Origin: GM7GCV1 sp965221105
GTDB lineage: Bacteria > Pseudomonadota > Gammaproteobacteria > Pseudomonadales > GM7GCV1
Length of the DNA: 64,000 nucleotides
Assembly: GCA_965221105.1 (NCBI GenBank)
Contig: OZ244871.1
Span: 1,240,001 to 1,304,000 of the forward strand
Direction: 5' to 3'
Position 1 is the first letter of the stretch. The number at the start of each line of letters is the position of its first letter. Position numbers and translations under genes: made by a program. The notes beneath the pieces are model-generated. The model was not told the DNA's origin, made no database searches, and saw nothing but the letters and a program-made list of their open reading frames with translations. Shown one piece after another: positions 52,891 through 62,098 of the stretch.

Positions 52891-54303
52891 ATGACTGACA
52901 GCAAGCCCACCAAAAACAGGAGCCCATGGGGCGGACGCTTTCAGGAGGCAACCGACGACTTTGTGCAGCGCTTTACCGCTTCAGAGTCTTTTGACCGAAT
53001 ACTCTATGCTCAGGACATCCGGGGCTCTATCGCGCATGCGACCATGCTCCACAGGCAATCGATTATTACCGCCGAAGATTTCGACGCCATTGTGCAGGGC
53101 CTTGAAGAAATTCAGGTTGAGATCGAAGCCGGACATTTCGACTGGTTGGTGGAACTGGAAGATGTGCACATGAACATTGAGGCCGCTTTGACCCGGAAAA
53201 TCGGCATGGCGGGTAAAAAACTGCACACCGGACGCTCGCGCAACGATCAGGTTGCGACAGATGTGCGCCTCTGGCTGAGAGACCAGATTGACCAGATCGT
53301 AGCTGAGCTGATCCGTTTGCAGACTGGCCTGATCGACTTGGCTGAAGCCAATGCAGATACCCTGATGCCTGGGTTCACCCATTTGCAGACTGCTCAGCCG
53401 GTTACCTTCGGGCATCACATGCTCGCCTGGAACGAGATGCTGCAAAGAGATGCTGGCAGGCTGCGGGACTGCAGAGTGCGCATGAACCTGTCTCCTCTGG
53501 GATCGGCCGCCCTGGCTGGTACAGGCTACCCTATAGACCGTGAACTCACTGCCGGTCTGCTGGATTTCGATGGGCCGACTCAAAACTCTTTGGACTCTGT
53601 CAGTGATCGCGATTTCGCGATCGAGTTTTGCGCCTGTGCCAGCATCTGTCTCATGCACCTTTCACGCATGAGCGAGGAGCTTGTGCTCTGGACATCTGCA
53701 CAATTCGGGTTTGTCGATATACCGGACAGGTTCTGCACCGGGTCGAGCATCATGCCGCAAAAGAAGAACCCGGATGTTCCCGAGCTGGTGCGCGGCAAAA
53801 CAGGACGCGTATACGGCGACCTGCTGACTCTGCTAACCCTGATGAAATCGCAACCACTGGCATACAACAGGGATAATCAGGAAGACAAGGAGCCCCTTTT
53901 CGATGCGGTATATACCCTGCGTGACTGCCTGCATGCCTTTGCCAATATGGCCCCTGCAATAGCACCGAACAAGGCGCGAATGCTCGAAGCTGCGCAACAG
54001 GGTTTCAGTACAGCAACTGACCTTGCCGACTATCTTGTCGGCAGGGGGCTGGCATTTCGGGATGCCCATGAAATCGTGGGCCAAGTCGTAGCCCACGGCC
54101 ATGACACGGGAAAAGACCTGGTTGAAATGTCTCTGGAGGAGCTTAGGAATTTCAGCCCTGAAATCGACGAGTCAGTATTCACAGTGCTCAGACTGGAGGG
54201 GTCGGTCGCGGCCAGAAACCACCTGGGTGGCACCGCGCCCGAACAGATTCAATTGGCGGCGGCAAGAGCCCGGCAGGCGCTGGGCCAAGGCACCAGCGTC
54301 TAG
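52891..54303 (+). CDS. argH: Argininosuccinate lyase
   Basis: ArgH splits argininosuccinate into arginine and fumarate. The 470-residue protein has WGGRFQEATDDFVQRFTAS, LHTGRSRNDQVATDVRLWLR, PGFTHLQTAQPVTFGHH and the signature GSSIMPQKKNPDVPELVRGK holding the catalytic Ser. It is convergent with rimI, whose end overlaps by four bases. Confidence 0.97.
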   Translation: MTDSKPTKNRSPWGGRFQEATDDFVQRFTASESFDRILYAQDIRGSIAHATMLHRQSIITAEDFDAIVQGLEEIQVEIEAGHFDWLVELEDVHMNIEAALTRKIGMAGKKLHTGRSRNDQVATDVRLWLRDQIDQIVAELIRLQTGLIDLAEANADTLMPGFTHLQTAQPVTFGHHMLAWNEMLQRDAGRLRDCRVRMNLSPLGSAALAGTGYPIDRELTAGLLDFDGPTQNSLDSVSDRDFAIEFCACASICLMHLSRMSEELVLWTSAQFGFVDIPDRFCTGSSIMPQKKNPDVPELVRGKTGRVYGDLLTLLTLMKSQPLAYNRDNQEDKEPLFDAVYTLRDCLHAFANMAPAIAPNKARMLEAAQQGFSTATDLADYLVGRGLAFRDAHEIVGQVVAHGHDTGKDLVEMSLEELRNFSPEIDESVFTVLRLEGSVAARNHLGGTAPEQIQLAAARARQALGQGTSV

Positions 54304-54788
54304 TGTCCCCGCCTCAGCCGATAAATCAAAGCGTCCTCCCGGCTGCCGCCTGCATGCGGATAGTACCACTGGCGTTCGCCCACCTTTTCAAATCCCATCT
54401 TGTGATACAGCCCGATCGCAGGGACATTTGAGCGCCGCACCTCAAGATAGACGCTTTCCACATGGGCAGGCAATAGAGACAAGGTGCTCCGCAGCAGTTC
54501 AGTGCCCAGTCCACACCCATGATGGTTCCGGCTTACACCGATATTCAGCAGTTCTGCCTGGGGTACCTCCGTCTGGAATACGACAAACCCCGCCAAGTGC
54601 GACCCCACCTCGATAACCCATGCATCCCGGTATTGCTGCAACACCTGGCTCCAATGCGACTCTGACCAGCCACTCGCTTCAAGCAGACCGTGAAGATGTG
54701 CGATGGACGACGCATCGGTGAGCTCGGCCCTGCGCAGGACAGTGCCCCTATCGTCTGCAAGTTCCTGGGTCGAAGAAGAATCAATCAC
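54300..54788 (-). CDS. rimI: RimI-type N-acetyltransferase
   Basis: RimI acetylates the N-terminus of ribosomal protein S18. The 162-residue GNAT protein has the acetyl-CoA loop VSRNHHGCGLGTELLRSTL, LEVRRSNVPAIGLYHKMGF and the catalytic Tyr/Glu region QWYYPHAGGSREDALIYR, as in RimI. It overlaps the end of the holD-like gene by 8 bp, the E. coli order holD-rimI. Confidence 0.9.
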   Translation of the reverse strand: MIDSSSTQELADDRGTVLRRAELTDASSIAHLHGLLEASGWSESHWSQVLQQYRDAWVIEVGSHLAGFVVFQTEVPQAELLNIGVSRNHHGCGLGTELLRSTLSLLPAHVESVYLEVRRSNVPAIGLYHKMGFEKVGERQWYYPHAGGSREDALIYRLRRGH

Positions 54789-55536
54789 GCAATGTATTGA
54801 GCAAATGCCAGGTTTCTGCCTTGGTCACGTGGTTCTGCAGCATCCCGCCCAAAGCTGGAGTCAGTAACATATCCACACCGAGCGTCTTGTGACGCAACCG
54901 GCCAACAGCAGCCCGATCTTGAGATTTTTCGGGAAACAGTAACCCTACGCCTATGTCGCCCATCAGCCAGACCGGCGCCTCGGCATGGTTCGCTGCGTGA
55001 CTCGCCACAAGAGATGTCAGCCAACTTCTCGCCTGGTCCAGGCCAGCATCTACACCAGGAATGGGCCAGTGATACTGGTGTACATCTACTCCAGCAAACT
55101 CAGTGGCCCAAAGTGCCCGGAGAATATTGTTCGCCAGCCGATGTTTGCCTTGCAGCATGGTGTCTTCAGATGTCGACACATCCAGCACCAGAATACGTGG
55201 ATCACGCCACACCAGAACTTCAAAATTCTGAGTCCCCGTTGAGCTGTGTTCAGTTGCCAGGTCATCCTCTCGAGCTGCTCCTAAGTGAGAACCTACCCCC
55301 GCACCCTGTCGTTTCCGAATGAGCTGCAGATCACCGGAAGCAGGTGAAGATGTCCCGGGCGCTTCCGGGAATCTATGTCTTCTCCGACCAGCTGTCTCTT
55401 TCGGACTGAGGATTTGGGATTGATCAGACACCGTATCCGATACAACCCGCAGAGAGCGCCGCCTGTACTGCTCGATACCGAGTACCTGAAGCATCGCAGA
55501 ATAGAGCGATGTCTCCGCTATCAACAGATTATCCAC
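54781..55536 (-). CDS. HolD-like protein upstream of rimI
   Basis: The 251-residue protein begins with MDNLLIAETSLYSAMLQVLG and IEQYRRRSL, comparable to the start of DNA polymerase III psi (HolD). The C-terminal half (LANNILRALWATEFAGV, PVWLMGDIGVGLLFPE, LLTPALGGMLQNHVTKAETW) is conserved-looking in Pseudomonas-type proteins at the same place. The middle (residues 45-95) is low-complexity and probably disordered. Position gives the main support. Confidence 0.5.
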   Translation of the reverse strand: MDNLLIAETSLYSAMLQVLGIEQYRRRSLRVVSDTVSDQSQILSPKETAGRRRHRFPEAPGTSSPASGDLQLIRKRQGAGVGSHLGAAREDDLATEHSSTGTQNFEVLVWRDPRILVLDVSTSEDTMLQGKHRLANNILRALWATEFAGVDVHQYHWPIPGVDAGLDQARSWLTSLVASHAANHAEAPVWLMGDIGVGLLFPEKSQDRAAVGRLRHKTLGVDMLLTPALGGMLQNHVTKAETWHLLNTLRD

Positions 55537-55568
55537 CCATACATATTATCTCCGGCCAAATAGCCATA

Positions 55569-57116
55569 CTAAATTCCTTCAAGTTGGGGGTGAGTCCTCT
55601 GGTCCGAACTGGCAAGCAGGTTTGCCGCCTGCACATATGCCTTCGCGGAAGCAACCACAATGTCCGTATCGGCTCCGATTCCATTGACAATTCGGCCCTC
55701 TTTTTCAAGCCTGACGGTCACCTCCCCCTGAGATTCACTTCCCTGGGTGATGGCATTCACGGAATACAGCGCGAGTGAGGCTCCTGTGTGCACTGCCTGC
55801 TCAATGGCCTTGAAAGTGGCGTCGACGACCCCATCCCCCTCCGCCGCGACCTCATGCAGGGAGTGCCCGGCACCTATCCTCAGCCGGGCGACCGGAGATG
55901 TACCCGTTCTGCTGGTCACTTCGAGATCTATGAGTGAATAGCGGCCTTCTGAATCGGTCGACTGGGCATCGGATACAAGAGCCTGCAGATCCTCGTCAAA
56001 TATCTCGTGCTTGCGGTCAGCAAGGTCTTTAAAGCGTGCAAAAAGTGCATCAAAATCTTCGCGGGACTCAAAATGCACGCCCAGATCCTTATAGCGTGCC
56101 TGTACTGCAGCCCTGCCAGAGTGTTTACCCAAGACCAGCCGGTTGGCATTCCAGCCTACATCTTCAGCGCGCATAATTTCGTAGGTCTCACGCCGTTTTA
56201 ACACGCCATCCTGGTGGATGCCTGCTTCATGGGCGAAAGCATTGGCACCGACAATTGCCTTGTTGGGCTGCACGGGAAAACCGGTAATGCTGGACACCAA
56301 ACGCGAAGCCGGAACTATATGAGTGGCATCGATCATGGTTTCGACATCGAAGAGATCAGCGCGCGTTCGCACCGTCATGACGATCTCCTCAAGAGAAGCA
56401 TTCCCGGCCCGTTCACCCAGACCATTGATCGTGCATTCGACCTGTCGCGCACCTGCCTTAACGGCTGCCAACGAATTGGCGACCGCCAGACCAAGGTCGT
56501 TGTGGCAATGGACGGAAAATATGGCCTGATCGGAATTCGGCACCGTAGTAATCAGACGTTCCATCATGTCAGCATATTCTCCCGGCTCCCCATAGCCCAC
56601 GGTATCAGGTACATTGATCGTGCTGGCACCGGCAATGATGGCAGCCTCAACGATGCGACACATAAAATCGAACTCTGACCGGCTGCCGTCTTCGAGGGAA
56701 AACTCGACATCATCGCAGAGATTTCGAGCCAGGCTCACAGATTCAACAGTTCTCTCCAGTACGGCATCCGGCTCCATCTGCAGTTTGTACCGCATGTGGA
56801 TGGGAGAGGTCGCAATAAACGTATGGATGCGCGAAGCATTCGCTCCGGCGATGGCTTCCCCTGCGCGCCGGATATCCTCTTCTTCAGCGCGGGCAAGGCT
56901 GCATACCCTGCTATCCCGGATAGTGTCTGCGACCAGCTTCACAGCCTCGAAATCGCCGGGACTGGCGATGGCAAAACCCGCCTCTATAACATCGACCCTC
57001 AGCCGCTCCAGCACAGTGGCAATCCGCAGCTTTTCCTCCCGAGTCATGGACGCCCCGGGACTCTGCTCGCCATCACGCAAGGTGGTATCGAATATAACCA
57101 GTCTGTCTTTGTTCAT
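55569..57116 (-). CDS. leuA: 2-isopropylmalate synthase
   Basis: LeuA condenses acetyl-CoA with 2-oxoisovalerate, the first step to leucine. The 515-residue protein starts MNKDRLVIFDTTLRDGEQSP. The metal-binding pair is in FSVHCHNDLGLAVANSLAA, and CTINGLGERAGNASLEEIVM is the second signature. The C-terminal leucine-binding domain is complete (TSPVARLRIGAGHSLHEVAA). Start chosen twelve codons inside the frame. It lies 138 bp downstream of pssA. Confidence 0.96.
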   Translation of the reverse strand: MNKDRLVIFDTTLRDGEQSPGASMTREEKLRIATVLERLRVDVIEAGFAIASPGDFEAVKLVADTIRDSRVCSLARAEEEDIRRAGEAIAGANASRIHTFIATSPIHMRYKLQMEPDAVLERTVESVSLARNLCDDVEFSLEDGSRSEFDFMCRIVEAAIIAGASTINVPDTVGYGEPGEYADMMERLITTVPNSDQAIFSVHCHNDLGLAVANSLAAVKAGARQVECTINGLGERAGNASLEEIVMTVRTRADLFDVETMIDATHIVPASRLVSSITGFPVQPNKAIVGANAFAHEAGIHQDGVLKRRETYEIMRAEDVGWNANRLVLGKHSGRAAVQARYKDLGVHFESREDFDALFARFKDLADRKHEIFDEDLQALVSDAQSTDSEGRYSLIDLEVTSRTGTSPVARLRIGAGHSLHEVAAEGDGVVDATFKAIEQAVHTGASLALYSVNAITQGSESQGEVTVRLEKEGRIVNGIGADTDIVVASAKAYVQAANLLASSDQRTHPQLEGI

Positions 57117-57254
57117 GATCTGCTCTCGTGTTGACCCCGGCCATCCTGGCACTCTGGTACCGATTCTGTCGGAGGTTCCCGATCCCCTTCCGTGTTACAG
57201 ATACACACCTCATCCTCGGCATTCATATAATCCACGCTCGTTCCGTATCCCGCA

Positions 57255-58085
57255 TCAACCACCAAACCAGCGCTCGCGGCTGAGGTAGGCAATCAGGCGC
57301 ATGCAGGGTGCATACAGAGCGTAGGCAAGCGCCAGGGTCAGGAGCACACGAGGGGGGTCTATCATGATGATCGCCACCGCAATCACAATGGCAAACACCG
57401 CCGCGAAAGGCACCCTGTTGGCGAGGTTGATGTCTTTGAAGCTGTGGTAGCGAATCCCGGACACCATGAGCAGCCCTATCATGATGGTCAGTATTGCGAA
57501 GAGCACCGACACCGGAGTGGACGGCACCACATCATGCCAAGTCCAGACAGAACCCCAAATCAATGCCGCAGCGGGCGGACTGGCAAGGCCCAGGAAGTAG
57601 CGTTTACCGTCGCCTGAATTCTTGACGTTAAAACGGGCCAGACGCAGTGCCGCGCAGGCGGTATACATAAATGCTGCCGACCAGCCGAACTGTCCGAGAG
57701 GTTCAAGCATCCAGGTGTAGACCAAGACTGCCGGTGCCACCCCAAAAGAGACCATATCCGCCAGACTGTCGTACTCGGTGCCAAATTCACTTTGCGTGTG
57801 CGTGAGGCGCGCCACTCGACCATCCAGCCCATCAAAGAACTGGGCTGCACATATGGCGATTGCAGCAACCTCGAATTTGCCCTGCAGTGACATCAGGATC
57901 GCATAAAACCCGCCAAAAAGCGCACCTGTGGTAAACAGGTTTGGCAGCAGATAAATTGACCTCTTGCTCGGCCCCCTGGAGCCCGGAGCTACTTCGCCCT
58001 GCTGATGTGGCGGCTCAGTTTTACCCGGCCGATCACCCTGACCCCTGTTCCTGCGCGGCAATGGTTTGATGTTGTCTCTGCTCAT
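57255..58085 (-). CDS. pssA: CDP-diacylglycerol--serine O-phosphatidyltransferase
   Basis: PssA makes phosphatidylserine. The 276-residue inner-membrane protein has the CDP-alcohol phosphotransferase motif D-X2-DG-X2-AR-X8-G-X3-D-X3-D in FDGLDGRVARLTHTQ and EFGTEYDSLADMVSFGVAP. Seven or so helices follow. The basic, disordered N-terminus (PLPRRNRGQGDRPGKTEPP) is common. pssA next to leuA is a usual gammaproteobacterial order; ilvC, often upstream, is missing and replaced by decayed genes. Confidence 0.94.
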   Translation of the reverse strand: MSRDNIKPLPRRNRGQGDRPGKTEPPHQQGEVAPGSRGPSKRSIYLLPNLFTTGALFGGFYAILMSLQGKFEVAAIAICAAQFFDGLDGRVARLTHTQSEFGTEYDSLADMVSFGVAPAVLVYTWMLEPLGQFGWSAAFMYTACAALRLARFNVKNSGDGKRYFLGLASPPAAALIWGSVWTWHDVVPSTPVSVLFAILTIMIGLLMVSGIRYHSFKDINLANRVPFAAVFAIVIAVAIIMIDPPRVLLTLALAYALYAPCMRLIAYLSRERWFGG

Positions 58086-58180
58086 GCCAGAGATTATAGA
58101 GGCAGTCCAGTTTCCGCGCACTCCAGATTTCGACCAATGGAGAAACGGTATTCAGACGATTCCGGAGCTGCTGACCCGGT

Positions 58181-58494
58181 TCAGCCTGACTGGTACAGAC
58201 CACATACCTTGTGACCGTCCAGATTCCGAAAGTACCAGAGGTGAAACACGCCAAATGAGCTTTCGTGCGGACCAGGAGTACCTTCCACACTCGTCCGCCA
58301 TTGGCTAGGGCAACATCGTGAAATTCCCGTACTTGCTCGAGCGAATTGCAGACAAACGCACAGGTAGAGCCGTTTGCCACAGTCGAAGGTTCTCCGTTGG
58401 GGAATGATATACATGACTCTACCATTACATTACTGTTAGCCTTCGCCTTACCAACCCTGGAGAAGTCCATGAACGACCACCTTACCATCAGCAC
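58181..58494 (-). pseudogene. VOC-family (glyoxalase-like) protein, truncated and frameshifted
   Basis: The minus strand gives ISFPNGEPSTVANGSTCAFV and NSLEQVREFHDVALANGGRV, then a one-base shift, then EGTPGPHESSFGVFHLWYFR and NLDGHKVCGLYQSG. Together this is the second half of a common VOC protein whose end normally reads Y-X-DPDG-N-K-I. The first strand of the fold is missing. It is therefore doubly damaged. Confidence 0.65.
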
Positions 58495-58968
58495 CTTTCA
58501 ACTATTCGAACGGTCACACATAAGGCTCCACAAGTGTCTCTGCACCCTCTATCTTGCCGCCAGCGACCGGATTGGAATTTCCAGCTTGGAATACTCGAAG
58601 ACTATAGGCGTCACGCAGAAAAGAGCTTGATTCATGCAGTGCCGATTGCGAGAGGTTTGCGGGGATGATAGAGACAAACTGCACGGCTTCGTTGAAGTTG
58701 ATGAGACCTTCGTTGAGGGCACGGAAGAAGCTGCGGACTGGTCGCGGCGCAGCGTGCCTGCAGGCAGTGCTGGTGCTGCGGGAATGTGGAGGCAGAACTA
58801 TCGCCATGCCCATGCTGAACTCCGACGCGGCTACACTTCAGCCGATCAGTGCCGACCATGTGCACGAGAGGTCCAAGGTCTGCACTGACGAGGCAAAGGC
58901 ACACGCGGAGATGCAGGGTTACGAACACGCCAGGGTCTCCGGCCACAGCTACGGCATTTCCCGGGGTT
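58469..58968 (+). pseudogene. IS1595-family (ISXO2-like) transposase remnant
   Basis: Pieces in sequence: RLHKCLCTLYLAASDRIGIS, LEYSKTIGVTQKRA, TGA (TGG expected), FMQCRLREVC, KLHGFVEVDETFVEG with the first catalytic aspartate of the DDE/N core. The frame then shifts to KKLRTGRGAACLQAVLV, MLNSDAATLQPISADHV, VCTDEAKAHAEM with the second. The N-terminal zinc-binding part and the C-terminus are absent. The remnant runs straight into a guanylate kinase fragment. Confidence 0.75.
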
Positions 58969-58969
58969 G

Positions 58970-59285
58970 GGTCGAGCAACGACGTCGGGAGAGCTTTGAT
59001 GTCATCCTCGAAATCGACTGGCAAGGTGCCGATGAGGTCCGCGGGCTTGAGTCCGGCACCTGTTCAATCTTCATTCTGCCACCATCGGTTGAAACCCGGC
59101 GCCAACGCCTCGAAAGCCGCGCCCTCGGTGCCGCCGCAGCCATCGACAGGTGCAGGAAGCAGGCGGAGCAGAAAATCGCTCAGGCTAGCAAGGCCGACTA
59201 CCTGGTGATCAACGAAGATTGTCACACTGCCCTCGCCGACATCCGCGCCTGCCGCCTGCGGCGGGATGGCACCGGCGGGCGATGA
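58970..59285 (+). pseudogene. Guanylate kinase, C-terminal fragment
   Basis: The frame reads SFDVILEIDWQGADEVRGLE, CSIFILPPSVETRRQRLESR, KQAEQKIAQASKADYLVINE, the last 100 residues of guanylate kinase. The P-loop half is replaced by the IS1595 remnant in the same open frame. Since guanylate kinase is essential, a full gmk must exist elsewhere. The stop overlaps the next start as ATGA. Confidence 0.8.
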
Positions 59286-59614
59286 CCGCCATGGTCTGGC
59301 TCGTCATTTGCCGCGACGCGCCCGATTCCGCGGCGCTGCGCCGGGATCATCTGCAGGCGCATCTCTCCTACGTCGAAAAAGTCATGAACCGGATCTCGGT
59401 TGCAGGCCCTTTGTTCGCCAATGCCACTGGCACCATGAACGGAAGTTGTTTTATCTACAGGACCGATGACCAGGAGGAGGCGCGCAGGCTGTTACGCAAC
59501 GATCCCTATTACCTTGCGGGAGTATATGAACACGTTGAAATGCGCGCTTTCAGGCCTGTCGCCGGTGTCTGGGTTGGCGGCGCGGTGCGGGAGAGACATT
59601 CATCCGAAGGCTAA
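59282..59614 (+). CDS. YciI-family protein
   Basis: A 110-residue protein of the YciI (ferredoxin-like) family: VWLVICRDAPDSAALRRDHL, HLSYVEKVMNRISVAGPLF, ARRLLRNDPYYLAGVYEHVE. The conserved His-Asp near the N-terminus is present in RRDHLQAHL. Function unknown; relatives resemble muconolactone isomerase. The ATGA overlap with the gmk fragment suggests the two once formed an operon, or that the start was set by the rearrangement. Confidence 0.85.
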   Translation: MTAMVWLVICRDAPDSAALRRDHLQAHLSYVEKVMNRISVAGPLFANATGTMNGSCFIYRTDDQEEARRLLRNDPYYLAGVYEHVEMRAFRPVAGVWVGGAVRERHSSEG

Positions 59615-59713
59615 GGATGCGCTGAAAAACACAAGCGTGGAGTGTGTGGTGTAGTGTTTTTGTATTGCGACAATGGGTGCTAGACTGGGTAGTCAGTGGA
59701 AACTCTATTGCCA

Positions 59714-60856
59714 ATGGTGCCAGAAAAGGCGAAAAGGGCGGCACCTGCAGCGCGGTGGCTCATTTTCGCCTGCCTTCTCCCCTGTGTGGCGGTATTCGGT
59801 GCCGAGCGGCCGGACACCGGTATCAGCGGTGTCTACGAAGTAATGGTCGGCGTCTCCGATGCCGAGCCAGCACTGGCATATTTTGCGGAATTCGGTTTTA
59901 CCCCGGTCGCCAAGGCGGAATTGACGGCACCGCAGGCGAATGCGCTCTACGGCGTTGATTCGGCCCTCACGTCATGGCGTCTGCAAAACGGCGAGATCGA
60001 CTCGCACGGCCTGTTGCGCCTCCTGCAGTGGGACGCACCGACTGGCCCCGGTGTCGGACTTGCTCCACCGGAGACGGTCGGCGTTCGTATGGCGGTCATG
60101 CGCACCCGAGACATTTTCCGTTTGGTGGATGTATTCACCGACCTGCGCGATGGCGCGGGCGAGGCCTGGTTGCTGGCGGGGCCGGTTTTTGACGACATCT
60201 ACAATGCCACGGAAGGCGTTCCAAGCATCGTCAATCGCCGCGTTGGCGTGCGGGAAATGGCGGTGTACGGCCAATGGTTCAGCCATGTGTTCTTTCAACG
60301 CTATGGCTACGTCATACCGGGTTACGGAATGATCGGCGACCACTCGCCCCTCGGCACCAGCGAATTTACGCATCACGATTTCGTCGTGGCGGGGAATCTC
60401 GACGCAGTCACCGATTATTACGAGTCGGTGTTCGGATTCATTTCTGAAAATGATCCGGTGATCAGTGGGGCCTGGCAACGGGGGCCGCAAGCCATTTTTA
60501 TGATGGAGCCGGGGCGCTCCCACTGGTATCGGGGATTCGTGTCACCGAACAATGTCAGCGGGAAGTTGAAATTCATCTCCCTCGACGGGCTGCATGGGAC
60601 CGATGACCGTTCAGAACGTCAGCGCCCTGGCGAAATCGGCATAACCTTGCATTCGCTCTGGACGCCCCGGCTCGATCTGGTGCATCGCTTGGCGGTGGAG
60701 GCCGGGCTTGCGCCGGGACCGATCACTGCCAATGAATTTGAAGAGCCCAGTTTCCTTGTGCACGGCCCGGACGGAGCACATTGGCAATTGATTCAACGAG
60801 AATCTTCCGTTTGGCCCGCGGTCACCGAATTTCAATTGCTGAACGTGAACAACTGA
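59714..60856 (+). CDS. Exported two-domain VOC (glyoxalase-like) protein
   Basis: The 380-residue protein has a signal peptide (ARWLIFACLLPCVAVFGA) and two vicinal-oxygen-chelate domains: GVYEVMVGVSDAEPALAYFA at about 35 and THHDFVVAGNLDAVTDYYES at about 220, with the end of the second SFLVHGPDGAHWQLIQ. Metal-ligand candidates are the His and Glu in these strands. VOC proteins are usually cytoplasmic, so export is unusual. ATG is chosen over a GTG six codons before. The substrate is unknown. Confidence 0.75.
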   Translation: MVPEKAKRAAPAARWLIFACLLPCVAVFGAERPDTGISGVYEVMVGVSDAEPALAYFAEFGFTPVAKAELTAPQANALYGVDSALTSWRLQNGEIDSHGLLRLLQWDAPTGPGVGLAPPETVGVRMAVMRTRDIFRLVDVFTDLRDGAGEAWLLAGPVFDDIYNATEGVPSIVNRRVGVREMAVYGQWFSHVFFQRYGYVIPGYGMIGDHSPLGTSEFTHHDFVVAGNLDAVTDYYESVFGFISENDPVISGAWQRGPQAIFMMEPGRSHWYRGFVSPNNVSGKLKFISLDGLHGTDDRSERQRPGEIGITLHSLWTPRLDLVHRLAVEAGLAPGPITANEFEEPSFLVHGPDGAHWQLIQRESSVWPAVTEFQLLNVNN

Positions 60857-61283
60857 ATCAGCACCCTCCGGTTCCCTGCCCATTACACACGCATAATTTT
60901 CTTACCAGAGCTCATTGCTGCCCTCTGGTGCGGTGAATGGACGCATTGATGCCCATCCGAGGCAACACCAGCATGCCAACCTGAGTTTCTGCGTATAAGA
61001 TCCGTTTTCCAGCGGTGCCGTCAATGGTCAACAGCGGCTCATCTTGTGTATTGATTCCGCGATTTTCCGCGTCCTGAACATAATGGAGAACTTCAGTGCC
61101 CGCCGGATAGGGGGCAACCAGAACGTCACGGTCTTATACTTCCAGTTCTACACGCCTCTTGTGCGACAAAACGACCGGCGCATGGCGGAGGTCTTTTTAT
61201 TTTTCAGGAGAACTTCCTGGCCGATTGTTCTCCTGTCTGGTTACGTCGACCCTGCTCATCAAAAACGGCTGCGTCCATAATTC
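60857..61283. other. Intergenic stretch with a 9-bp inverted repeat
   Basis: No gene is supported. CAGGAGAAC and GTTCTCCTG (61205-61213 and 61227-61235) can form a stem preceded by a T-rich run, which on the minus strand would make a weak terminator. The rest shows nothing. Confidence 0.4.
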
Positions 61284-61435
61284 CGGTAGTGGCTCAGTTT
61301 GAACATTGCAAAGCCTGCGTGGGGAAAAGGCGGCCAGGAGGCCGCCCCGTGTTCGGGATGTTCCGCGATCCTCCAGCGATATCCGGTCCCGGATTGACGC
61401 CCTCACGTGGCCCGCACTCCCGAGAACCGGATGGA

Positions 61436-62098
61436 TCAGCTGTCGAGGTCCGGACAATTGAGATACTGCCTTTGCGCCTGGCTCGCCACAGTCTGGCCGG
61501 CGAGAATCCGGGTTCCGCCGCGCGTGCCGTTGCACATGCAGTCCGTAATGTCCTGCCGCGTGCGGGCCACCGCATAGCACCCGGTCCGGCTGAATTTCGT
61601 TAGATCGAGCACGCCCCCAGGCAGGTTCTGCTCCGCATTCGTGAACTCGCCACGAGTCTTGAAGCAGTGGCGGTCAAGCGGATTTGAAGATGGTTGTTCT
61701 GTGTCGTTGTATAAAACGACTGTGTAGCGCGTATTCTTCTTCAGGCTGGAGAAAGTGCCGGACTGTGCCGCCAGTGGTTGGGATGAACCGAGATTTTTAA
61801 TCTGCTGTGGAGTACCCCTCCCCCCTTCTTGAACCCCCACATATACATTGAATGGATCGACAAACGAGATGCGTTGGATGTTGAATGTCAGACTGTTTTG
61901 TGTGGGAGTCCCGATAGAAAAAAGGTGCGGATCGGTCTCTGACGAGCCACCTTCCGTGCAGGCTTCAGTGCCGGTGGTCGCCGGAATGACCAGCGGCGCC
62001 AGCTGGGCCTGCGCCGGCCATGCGATGGCCGCAAGCAGCAGGAGGGTTGCTAGTTTAGCGGGGGGGGGGGGGGGGGGTGAATTAAGGTAATCTTTCAT
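61436..62098 (-). CDS. Secreted cysteine-containing protein with polyproline switch (cassette gene)
   Basis: A 220-residue protein: MKDYLNSPPPPPPAKLATLL, then a hydrophobic core and a cleavage site at PAQAQ. The mature part has FNVYVGVQEGGRGTPQQI, LKKNTRYTVVLYND (fibronectin-like strands) and five or six cysteines (EACTEG, RHCFKT, TGCYAV, DCMCNG, YLNCPDLDS). No known family. The six prolines come from 18 C in a row. The leader CTACTTCGGAGAGAAAG before ATG is shared with the split copy at 38.7 kb. The gene is open in its present state. Cell-surface or secreted location is predicted; function unknown. Confidence 0.75.
   Translation of the reverse strand: MKDYLNSPPPPPPAKLATLLLLAAIAWPAQAQLAPLVIPATTGTEACTEGGSSETDPHLFSIGTPTQNSLTFNIQRISFVDPFNVYVGVQEGGRGTPQQIKNLGSSQPLAAQSGTFSSLKKNTRYTVVLYNDTEQPSSNPLDRHCFKTRGEFTNAEQNLPGGVLDLTKFSRTGCYAVARTRQDITDCMCNGTRGGTRILAGQTVASQAQRQYLNCPDLDS
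62060..62077 (-). repeat. Homopolymeric C18 tract in coding sequence
   Basis: Eighteen C in a row on the coding strand, starting at codon 8. Being a multiple of three, it leaves the gene in the on state. Runs of this length are highly unstable and typical of contingency genes. Its exact length may also be an assembly estimate. Confidence 0.85.
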
